From assembly GCA_028554755.1 (NCBI GenBank), contig JAPTOF010000001.1, positions 30,493,501-30,557,500 of the forward strand: a stretch of 64,000 nt of DNA, read 5' to 3'. Shown piece after piece: positions 45,421 to 56,109 of this stretch (position 1 is the stretch's first letter; every line of letters begins with the position of its first letter). The DNA comes from Cordia subcordata (lineage: Eukaryota > Streptophyta > Magnoliopsida > Boraginales > Cordiaceae). The notes beneath the pieces are model-generated. The model did not search any database and was not told the DNA's origin. It was given only the letters and a program-made list of their open reading frames with translations. The translations under genes were made by a program, and so were the position numbers.

Positions 45421-47830
45421 ATATAGTAGTTTCTGTGAGTAAATTTCTCTAGCCTTTTCTTTTCTTGCTTTGATTGATTTATGATAAAACCTTGTTGGCT
45501 GTTTCACAAAACACAGTCTCTACTGCCCGTCCTTTTGAGATTAATGGAAAGCACTGTTTTTTTCCAGGGTGGTTTTAGTTGTGATCTGACAGGTTGCTGC
45601 ATTCTATTAAGTAGTTAGAACATTAAAAAGCTGTTTGGTTATAAACCTCTTGTTGTTAGACGGTGTTAGCCTTTGCTTATAAGTAGGTCAAACCTGCTGA
45701 TAAGCAGGGAAAATGAAATTACGTGTTTGGTAATCTGCTTCTAAGTAAGTTTTATTTGTTTATAAGTAGAGTAAAAAAAAAGTTAGCACCCCCTACTATT
45801 TCTTCTTTACCTGCATATAACTACAATGGTTTGGCCAAAAAAAATGACAACTCTACCATTTTAAAAAGAAAATAAATTTTCTCCTAGTTTAATGAAAGGC
45901 CTTTTTTAGTTATTTTAACAAAACCCACTAGCTATAAGCATATATTTGTCAAATATGTATCGATTAAAAGTACATTTTATCTAAATACTTATATGTTTAT
46001 TGTTGATTGCTTATAAACATTAAAAGTTGCATATAAGCAAGTTCAAGAAAAAGAAAAAAAAAAAAAAAGAAAAGCCTAATTTGTTAGGCAGACAAAAGTA
46101 TAAGTTTCACCATGTGGCTCAATAACGAGTTGTTATAACACATATAAATAGTGCATACACCTCCTAGAGCTAATAGTCGTTAGCTTTGTCAAAGGTGGTG
46201 TGTAATGGCAAAGGTGTTGCATTTTGCTATTGCTTTTGTATTATCTTGTTTGCCTTTTGTCCAGTGGTGCGATCCCTTATTCTGGGGTCGACACGAGTTA
46301 ATTTACCGTTTTCTTTGGTTACATTGTTGTGGAAATTGCAAATATATGGATTTAAAATTTAGCTTTTAATCAGATTATCAATTAAATATTGATGCATTTG
46401 CCATTTTAGGCTTTTAATAAATTAGATCTAATTTATTAATCAAAGAAGTTAGGGCGTTTTGCTATGACTTCGAAATATGTGAATGGACTTAAACTAGTGC
46501 AACTATGAAGTTAGGCTTTGAATAACTTAAGGTCAAGGGTTTTTATTAATTACTAATTAGGCCATTTTTCTCATTAGCTTCAAATGTATTATTATTGATA
46601 AAAAAAACTTAGACCACTGCCATAGGACTTCGAAATCGACTGAATTCAAATTGGCAGCAATTATGATATTAAGCTTTGGATAATTGGGGATAAGTCTTAT
46701 TGTCTTTCCCACCCTGTGCGAAGCACAAGTTTGTAGATGTATTTATTTATTTATTTTTTAAAGAAATAGGTTGGTGTTTCACAAGTAAAACCGTACTTGG
46801 TTAATATGTTTTATATATAGTCAAATTCCATTTTAATTGAGGGATGACAAAAAAAAAAAAAATTTCTTTTTCATTGTATTTAATCCTTTTCTACACCATT
46901 CCACTCAAAAGGCCAAGATGTCATCTCATTTTTTAATTATACCAAAGTACTAATGTGGCATCTCCTAAAGTCCACAAACTCAATCGAGGTAAAACTGCAT
47001 ATGTTACATATACATATTTGCATCCCGGAAAGCCCCAATTTGGCCCTGTTTCTTCAATTACTTACCATGCTTGCTATTACAGGACTTAAGTTTTGTATAC
47101 GTAGACCAACGCAACGCCCTACGGTGACGTAATTTGTCACCACAAACTAGTCAGCCAACTTCAACCTCGCAGACACATGTTTACTCATGCACACAAGTGT
47201 TCGATCTCCCCCACAAGTGTTTGTCTTACAATTTAGAGTTTATATGCAAGTGTTTACACCAAAATTTCACACTTAGCGACCTAGGATAGCCGAAGGAAGG
47301 GCCGGCCGATTATGGTAAGGAAATAGAGAAAACAAGGTCGAAGGCGCGACCAAGAGATTTATGAAGCCGATATATAGCTAGGAGAATAAATTGGCAAGTG
47401 TAATGCATGTGATATGGAAAAGCGAAGTCAAGTCAAACAAAACATACACACATGTGGAGGATTTACTAACATCCTTTGAGCAATTTGAGAAGAGGATCGA
47501 TGTTGAATCAAGCACAACCCCACTAGTCATTGTGGCCGTGAAATAAGCTGGTTTGTTAAGAACTTCGAGGAAGCCTAATGAATAAAAGCAGTGAGATGCT
47601 TAGAAGCTGGGGGTTCCACAACCATTGAATCTTTGTCTTATTATTTTAGCTCTTCATATATTTGTCTTATCATAATTTAGTTTAGCTTGGCGTTAATTGT
47701 AACGATACAGGCCCAATAATTGACCTGCCACCACATGCTCGTCAGCTCGAGCATCTCCCTGAGCAATAGTGTATAGGCTAGAGTGGTTTCATGGACCATG
47801 GTCATCACATCTGTCTCGGTTATCCTATTG
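45421..47830. other. intergenic repeats, poorly resolved
   Basis: 45630-46075 has repeated cttataagta/tgcttataa words and gtgtttggtaatctgctt, suggesting a hAT- or Harbinger-like MITE without clear ends. 46440-46720 holds two diverged copies (about 165 bp apart) of a segment with gacttcgaaat ... ttaggctttg(g)ataa, ending in a hairpin-like ctgtgcgaagcacaag at 46716. 47090-47600 is more complex and may be gypsy-related untranslated sequence; no domain was recognised. Confidence 0.4.
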
Positions 47831-49510
47831 TGGCTCAGCTCTACCATGATTGGTTGATTACCTTACCTATCTTTAGTCTGAGATTTCTCATAAACCAATG
47901 GACAACACCAGATGCAATGATTAGTAGATCCACATCATAAACATGTCCACTTTTCCATTGACATTGTCCCATTGGATGTCTCCTCCCACATGTACCACAT
48001 TGTTCAGATTCAACATTTCTACTTGCCACTGTCGTAAGTTTTTTTGAGTTGTTTCCTTGTTAATTGTCCTTATCATGAGAACCACTTGTCTGACCCCTTT
48101 TCTTATTTTCACGGTTCTGTTGATGTTTCTTTTTGATACACAGTCTCCTCTCGGTTACTAGTGTAGTGATGTAAACTTCTTGAAAGGGTTGATGATGACA
48201 AGCCTCTACTCTCTCAAGTATGTCAAAACATAAGCCAAACTCAAAGCTTTATGCTTTCAGTTCCTGATGGAGCAAAGTGGGACAATTCATTAAACTTTAA
48301 CACAAATGCCTCGACTATCATATCACTGTGTTTCAAATTGATGAACTCAGTGATCTTCTGACTTTTGTAAGACTAAGGGTAGAATCTACATTCAAATGCT
48401 CCTCTAAACTGAGCCCAATTTATAGGCCTTTGCACTTGAAACTGTTCTTTTTGTAATCTCCAGCAATCTTTTCTGATACCTTTAGCATTCAAGTACCAAA
48501 CTGCACTTTTCGTCTTCCCCAACTTCAAAGGAATCAAAATTATCTTATATATCTGATAACCACATAGCTGCTACGTAAGGACCACTTTCTTCATTGAATA
48601 TAGGAGGTTTTGTCTGCATAAATCGATCAAAACCCTAATGCTTTGAATCTCCCACTTATATTGGTGGCACTGGCATAAATAAAGGCTAACAAACTGCTAA
48701 GGCATAGGAATAAACTATGATCCTGCTACTAATGAGGAGAATACAGGTTGAAGTGTTGGTACAAGCTGATGTACATAAATATATTGTGGCACCAAGGTAT
48801 CCTAAAGACTGGATCACTCCATCCAATTGGAATAGGCTAAGTTACTGGCACTGACTGAGGCACTTAGACATGTTGAATTGAAGGGGCTAATAGAGGCAGA
48901 GTAGATTGATTACTTGGAGCTACTTGTGATGTTGCAACAAGTGATTCATTAGTGACTTGTGATGATAAAACTGTCTAGTGCACTAAAACTGATGGCAAAT
49001 GGGCAATATGAGGAATTTGGATTGACTGAGATGCTAGCATTGTTGATGGAGAAATAGCCTAAGATTGTAAGATAGGTTGTGATGATCCCATCAGCTGGGT
49101 TGTATTCCATGGGGTGGTTGTATTTGTTGCATTAACTAGTGCTTGACTAGGAACAATCAAACCCAACCTAAGCATAAAACATGCCTTTCCACGGGAAGGC
49201 GCTTTTGTCATGTGACAACTCCTTGAGCTTTAGACTTGGGAGTGGGTATGTCATCATTTAGTTAGCAATGGAAAATGGTGAAATTGACCTTAATACGCAG
49301 GTGTGAATTTCTCCCCTATTGATCAGACTCCAAGAGCGATAACTGCGCTTAGGCCTACAACATTTAGCCGTGAACCATAGCTAATGATTAGAGATTCTCT
49401 TAGGGGTAGGCTCATGGAGATACATGAGACAAGGTCAAACAATTGGACATCGTCACCTTGATTATTACTAGAGCTTGCCATATCATAATGTACAAAATAC
49501 AGAACCATTA
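47830..49510 (-). pseudogene. Ty3/gypsy gag relic
   Basis: Starts on minus near 49508 and decays through a Gln/Thr-rich N-terminus. The retrotrans_gag core is readable at about 48430-48260: AQFRGAFECRFYP, KITEFINLKHSDMIVEAFVL, KFNELSHFAPSG. Then come two zinc-knuckle motifs, CGTCGRRHPMGQC (about 48000) and a frame-shifted CGSTNHCIWCCP (about 47930), as in chromovirus/Tekay-like gags. Stops and frameshifts are numerous. No pol follows on the left. Confidence 0.65.
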
Positions 49511-49602
49511 GTATAACAAAGAAATGACAAAAAATCTTGCACTTAATCGAGTAGTAATTGTGCTAACATATTCTTATCTACACAAATCACCCTAAGCTAG
49601 CA

Positions 49603-49630
49603 AGTTATAACTTGGCTTTGATGCCAACTC
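49603..49630 (-). promoter_or_regulatory. gypsy primer-binding site
   Basis: Minus strand GAGTTGGCATCAAAGCCAAG directly after the LTR end. This is close to the Met-tRNA primer site TTGGTATCAGAGCC with substitutions. The position between LTR and gag supports the call. Confidence 0.5.
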
Positions 49631-50709
49631 TGTCACACCCTGATTTCCTTACGTGACATACCACAAGCCTAAGGTGAATAATCCCTCAACCCTGCAAGGC
49701 ACACTATTGACATTCACAAGAATCAGAGCTATTAAAACCGTAAATTAACTGAAAATCTCCAAAGAATTCATGCATTCAATCCACAACTAAATAAACTCCA
49801 AAAGTATAACTAGCATATCGATTAAGCTCCTTGAAATTTATTACAATTGTTCCAAATCCTGCTCACAGTCTTCTAATTCAATTAGAATATAGAAATAGCA
49901 TAAATAAAATCACAAGTTTCAATAATCCAGCCTATCATGTCATAGATATTCAATATCATGCCTCAAGTCAAACTCACTTCTTTTTAACTACAAAGAAGTA
50001 GGCAGAGTACAAGGAGGTTAGCGAACAAAAGCTCAATAAGTTAACCTAACCCACAACAAATATTTGATGGTAGAAGAGATAAAGAGGGACTCCGAGTAAA
50101 ACTAGAAATCAAATGACTCACGTAACAGATTATGCTCTAGAGAAAATACCATTACTATATCACGAGAGATTTAACTACAGAATCATTTGCAGTATACTCT
50201 ACGGTTAAAGGCGAATTTAATGATCACCAAAATGTGAAAAGTTATGGCCGCATTTAGTCCAACAACTCTAATTCAGAAATAAATACACGGTCCCCAAACA
50301 CACATCAGCGGTGACAGAATTTGCAAAAGCAACATAGCAACAGAATCCGTATCGCAATATCGTAGCATATTGGTAGCATCACAAATACACAACTATGGTT
50401 CAGTAATAGATTTGATAGGAGGTTTTGAAGATACAAGAGGAAAGAAGAAGATTTAAACCCACAAATAATTCAAAGTATAGCAAAAATACATAAATAAATC
50501 AATAACTAAGAGTAAAGTAAACCTCTGGTAATGTAAGGTAAATATGAGAGAATAAATATTATCATATATATATACATATATTATAATAACAATGCTTAAA
50601 CAACTTAAAACCCATGGTTAAAAGGATAGTCAAAAGCTATCAAGAAAGTCAATCACTATATGTTCATATAAACTTACCCCGGTGAGAAAATAAAATACAA
50701 GTATAGGCA

Positions 50710-50749
<40 letters not shown>

Positions 50750-51226
50750 GTATGCACATATATATGTATTCTTATTTATGTATAGCTGCTCGTATACCGA
50801 AAAAATTACAAGTTGACTGAAAACCTCAGCCATTATATAGTAAAGTTAAAAATAACATGCCGCGAGAATGGTCGTTATTATATGTAAAGGCGATATAATA
50901 ATATATATTATGTGTATGCTTATATCATTGAGCAAAGCTTGAACACGCTGAAATTTTTCTAAATAAGAACATGACGTGCTCAAAAAGTGCAGCATGAATT
51001 GGCTTAGCAATTTAAATAATATAATAATGCTGACTAGACATTTTAAGAGTTTCCCAAGAGACGTGAATGTCAGAGACATTTTCTTTTGGTCATGCATGTT
51101 TACACAAATATTTGTTCTTGCAGGAGGCTAACGAAACAAAGAACTCTTCCCTTTACCGTACTGAACTTGCTCGGTGAGTGTCAATAGGTCACAATTATTC
51201 ACAGAATCACTACTGATGGAACGAGG
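49631..51226 (-). repeat. 5' LTR of the gypsy relic (outer limit uncertain)
   Basis: The inner edge is TGTCACACCCTGATTTCC on plus (LTR ending GGTGTGACA on minus), a common edge for plant gypsy LTRs. The outer start could not be located; the LTR may extend past the Mutator-like insertion at 51236. It includes an (AT)n tract at 50710-50750. Confidence 0.4.
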
Positions 51227-51235
51227 TCTAAACCC

Positions 51236-52180
51236 GGGTTTTTTTATTTTTTTGACCCAATTTTTTAATATATTGTACAAAAATAACCTGCTTTTAGATT
51301 GGATTTAAAAAATGACCCAATCTCGTTCTGGGAATTTGTCCGACGCGTTCCGAGAACGAGATCCGCGTTCCGAGAACGAGATCCGCGTTCCAGGAACGCG
51401 GCTGGTGTTTTTGCAACTTTTTTTTTTAACATACCTTGTTTTTTCATTATGTATTTATGTGACGATATTATACTTTTTTCTTATGCAGTTATTTATGATC
51501 CGTGGATATTTTTATTTCAGTATTATGGACACTACTTTATCAATTGGACATTATACACTTAATTTTTTCTGTTCAAGTGAACATTATGTTGTAATTGTAA
51601 ATAAAACATTACAAAATTACAACTAAGTAAACAAAACAAGATTACAACTAAATAGGGTTACTTAGATTACTATTAATATATATTACATAACAACATTCAA
51701 GATTACAACTAATACACATTACATAACAACATTACAAGATTACAACTATACGCTACGCATTTTGATTATTGGGGCAAGTTGGAGCAGTGTGGCCTTGTTA
51801 ACCGCATGCTGTACACCTTCTTCGTCTATCTTGGTTTTAGCGATCCATCTTGTTTCGAATGCACCGGCCTCCAGCTTGAAATAATGTCCATAATACTGAA
51901 ATAAAAGTATTCACGGATCATAAATAACTGCATAAGGGAAAAGTATAATACCATCCCATAAATACATAATAAAAAATAAGGTATGTTAAAAAAAAAAGTT
52001 GCAAAAACACCAGCTGCGATCTGGGAACAAGGCCGCATTCTGGGAACGCGGGTCTCGTTCTGGGACGTGCCCGACGAGTTCCCAATCCCAGAACGAGATT
52101 GGGTCATTTTTGAAAACCAATCCAAAAGCAGTTCATTTTTGCAAAGAATATTAAAAATTGGGTCAAAAAATAAAAAATCC
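51236..52180 (-). mobile_element. Mutator-like element with CCHC remnant (945 bp)
   Basis: Perfect 9-bp target duplication TCTAAACCC (51227-51235, 52181-52189). Long terminal inverted repeats of about 300 bp start GGGTTTTTTTATTTTTTTG / GGATTTTTTATTTTTTG and run through the atgacccaatctcgttctgg block to the tttatgatccgtggatattt block. Between them the minus strand reads AGGRCIRNKMDR then RRRRCTACG*QGHTAPTCPN (51890-51760), a CX2CX4HX4C knuckle with one stop, like the C-terminus of MuDR-type transposases. It is a deletion derivative of an autonomous element. Inside are 20-bp repeats cgttccgagaacgagatccg (51346-51400) and 40-bp acaacattacaagattacaa repeats (51690-51750). Confidence 0.85.
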
Positions 52181-52189
52181 TCTAAACCC

Positions 52190-53454
52190 CAAGACTGAAA
52201 ATTCCTGAATTTTAAGATAAAATGTATTTGGTAAAATTAACTGTTGGATTAGCTGATGAATGTAAAATAACGTAAAAAGACATTGACATCATGTTATTAT
52301 TATTATTGTTATTGTTATGACAAATATAATTATTATTACTATTATAAAACTAAGATAATATATTTCATAATTAGATATTTATTTTTAATCATATTTTAAT
52401 ATTAAAATATAACTAATTGTCTGATAAAACATTTGTATAAATATTATAAAAATTAATTTTAATATATTCAAAATTATTTTGTCAAAAAAATACTAATAAA
52501 ACTTTTTGTTTTAGTAATGTTAATTATATATAATTTGAAATTTATTTTTATATTATTTCTTATTTATATTTGTGAACAAAAAAGTAAAAATATTGAGAGA
52601 TATTGGAGAAAGAATAAAAAAACAAAACAAATACAAAAAGGATAGAATTGTCAAAAAAAAAAAGAAACACTAAAAGCTATATGAAAGGCTAAAATTTTTA
52701 GCTTTTCAGAAATGTTAGTTGAACTACTAAAAGCTACCTGAAAATTTTATTGAAATGTTAGTTTATCGAACAACAATAATTTAGGAAAATAGTGTTTTGA
52801 CCGTCACAATACTAAAAGCTACTTGAAAGCTGTTATCGAACACACACTTAATCAAAATTCTAAAGAAGAGAGAAAACTTACCCCACTTAAACTCTCCTTC
52901 AATCACCAAATACGGTAGGAACCTCCTCTTCCTTCAATCACCAAATACAATAGGAACCTCCTCTTCCTCTTTACTTACGTTTCTTATCTGAGAGGTTTAT
53001 GAAATATCAGTATATCAATATGTTTTTTTTTTTTTAATAGAACCTATCATATCTTACAGTTGTTGATTTCTAGAATATGACTAGGAGTGTTTTAAATTTG
53101 AATAAATTTAATTTTTTCTTTATCCACAAACTTAGTGATCATAATGGTCCCATTATCCCCAAAAAAAAAATTGTGACATTAGATTAATAGTTAATAAATA
53201 TAGCGAGGTCACTGTGGTTTTGATTCCATTGAATCAAATTATTTATATTTAAAGAGATTTGTTATCATATGTTCTTTGTACACTTGATTGCACAGTAATA
53301 AAATCTTTGATCAGGTGCATCATCTGTTCATCCATTTTTCTACTCTGAATTTTTTTCCTTTTCAATTCTACTTAACTCAATTAGTGCTTGATTAAATGAG
53401 AGAATTGATTAATTATAATTTAGTACTTGATTAAATGAGCGAATTGGTTAATTA
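52190..53454. other. AT-rich repeat region
   Basis: ctaaaagctac(t/c)tgaaa is repeated three times between 52670 and 52840, ending cgaacacacacttaatc, which looks like the end of a hAT-type MITE. The 30-bp word ttcaatcaccaaatacrrta is duplicated at 52893 and 52933. No gene. Confidence 0.4.
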
Positions 53455-53463
53455 TAATTGGGA

Positions 53464-54482
53464 GGGTTTATTACCCAGACAGTCCCTCATGTTTAGCGCT
53501 TTTGCCAACTTAGTCCCCTATCTTCAATAGTACCACTTTTTAGTCCCTCACAATTTGAAAAGTGTGCCATCATTAATCCCTTTAAAATTTTTTGTTAAAT
53601 ATTGGATGGAAAATGCATGTGCTTTGATCAATCAAATTCATCCTTTTGAGGGCAATTTTGTCCTCACAATTTTTGTATCCTAATTATCCACCTATTTGAC
53701 AAAAAAAATCAAAATTTCTAATTTTTAAATCCCTAATTCCAAATCCATAATTCAAATTTAACTCATTAACCCCCCCCCCCCCCAAAAAAATCAACCCATT
53801 AAACCAACAAGCAAAAAAAATCAGCAACCCTAAGCCAAATTTTTTTTAAAAAAATCAAAATTCTTAATTCCTAAATCCCTATCTATTAAGTCTCTAATTC
53901 CAAATCCCTAATTTCCAAATCCTTAATTCTAATTTCACCCATTAAACCTAAAAGAAAAAAAATAAACAACCATTTGACCAACAAAAAATCAAGATTCCTA
54001 ATTCTCAAATCTCTAACTCATAAATTCATAATTCAAATTCAACCTATTAAACCATAATAAAAGGGGTTTTAAAGATATATGAGAGGCCTTCATAATCATG
54101 AGCCCATTTATGACTCTTTATCTATAGACCATACCTCTTGCTGCAAGAAACAGTTGCCTAGATTTCAATTTCAGTGTATGCAAGAAGGATTTGCGGGTCA
54201 GGATTTAGAGGGATTTAGGGAGAAATAATTATGATCTGTTGCAAACAAGAACAAGAAAAGAAAAAACGCTACTGTAGGGACAATTTTGCCGTAAAATAAC
54301 GCATCTGAAGGGTCACATGATAAGCACGTGCATTTTCCATCCAATAGTTAACTAAAAGTGTAAAACGGATTAATGGTGGCAGACCTTTTAAATCACAAAG
54401 AATTGAAAAATGACACTTTTGAAGAGAGTGGACTAAGTTGACAAAAGTGCTAAACATAAGAGATTGTCAGGGTAATAAACCT
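53464..54482. mobile_element. non-autonomous Mutator-like element (1019 bp)
   Basis: Target duplication TAATTGGGA (53455-53463) and TAATTAGGA (54483-54491), 8 of 9 bases. Terminal inverted repeats of about 180 bp: GGGTTTATTACCCAGACAGT ... tattggatggaaaatgca on the left, mirrored at 54300-54482. The middle has degenerate (aattcc)taaatccctaatt repeats and a 13-15 base C run near 53770. No transposase. Confidence 0.85.
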
Positions 54483-54491
54483 TAATTAGGA

Positions 54492-55870
54492 AGTCCATGA
54501 CGTATAGAAGTACAAGTCCCTAAATTGAATTTGGGGCAAGAAAAGAACTTTTCATTATGAGTTTGCGTAAAACAAACATGAGGCCATATAGCCGTTGCAA
54601 GAGGATCTAGGCTCCTTGTCACTAGGTTAGAGTCTAGTCAAAGCTGTGGCCAAGAGAGTGTGGTAAGAAGGGAGATTTTTCGAGCAAATATTTTTTGGCA
54701 TGTCTGGTGGGGCCCATTGCAGATATAGCAGATATGACACAGAATATCTGCGACATAAGTCTCGCAATAGATGCAGATAGTGATGTGGATCCAGTGTCTC
54801 AATCATCAACCTCGAATTAGGATGCATCAACCTCATAGCCCGTAGAGATAATCGCTGGCCAGGCAATCTCATGTGTTAAATCCACTATAAATAGATGACA
54901 TAAATAGAAGTTCTATAGTTCTTATAACTATAGGAATTATACATTTGAATAGTTACAAAAAGGTTATAAATGATAATGCAAGACAAAACAAGATAAAGTT
55001 TGAATTATGTTGACATATTGGACTAACAATAATACTATTGAAATTATTATATTAAAGCATTTGAAATAACGAATCTCTGTTTGCAGTTTCTTTTGACATA
55101 TAAGAGTTTGAACAAAGTAAGTTCAGAACATGATACAATAATATTTAATTGAAACTAATACAATCATCTCAATTTATCGTCAACTTGATTTGGACTAACC
55201 AAGATCGGGGTTGATTACTTCTTAGGATAGCCTTCTATTATGCTTCACCATTTCATTAAACAAACTCTTTTGTCAACTCTAAAGGTAGTTATTAGTTATC
55301 AAACATAATATGGAGCATGTAATAACGATTACATGTGAAGGGTGAATCCACAACCATTACTTCATCACTGGATCAAATTAGAATTTTGTCCTACAAACTA
55401 ACTTCATATCGTTTTCTTTGATTACCATCATCATTCATTCCTGTGTTAGAAACTCTAAAAGTTATCAATTTATATAGTTAATTAGATAATAAACAACGAA
55501 CATTTTCTTGATTATATGCCATTGATACATATTTTAGTCTCTCAGATTCTCATGGGATGGTCAATATTCAAAATATGTTTTTTGATTAACAAAAAGAACA
55601 TGAAAGTTTGAGAAATTGTGCTAGAATTCGTACTGTAGTTGTAAATAAGTCATCTTTAACTCTTCTCCAAACTGAGTTCTATTCTGGCACTAATAAACTT
55701 TTGTTTCCTGATCTTCTTTATGTACCAACTATGGAAATGATTTCCACAATCATTCAGGCCTTTATCTTTTGTACCAAGTGTAGGCATAAAACACCTCTAA
55801 CTATCTTTCGTTTGTGGTTGGCTAATTCTGATTCTTCTACATCCATACTTGGACAACATGGTTTCACAGG
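54492..55870. other. intergenic sequence with one coding-like stretch
   Basis: 54700-54850 on plus reads GPIADIADMTQNICDISLAI then DADSDVDPVSQSSTS before stops; it looks protein-like but is unrecognised and may be an exon relic. The remainder shows no feature. Confidence 0.3.
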
Positions 55871-56109
55871 CTCGTGCTTATAAATCATAATTAAAAGTTG
55901 TAGAAAGTGGAAAGGATGTAATCCGAAGAGATCAAGGAATGGCTCATCCAAACTAGGGTGATTTACATGTATTTATATGATTATAATGTATGCAATTGAC
56001 TCATGTACCCTTTTTACATTACAGCATAAATATCGGATACAATATATACACTGATATGCCCCCTCAATTTAAGCAAGGTGCAAAAATGCTCAAATTCCTC
56101 TTCAACTCG

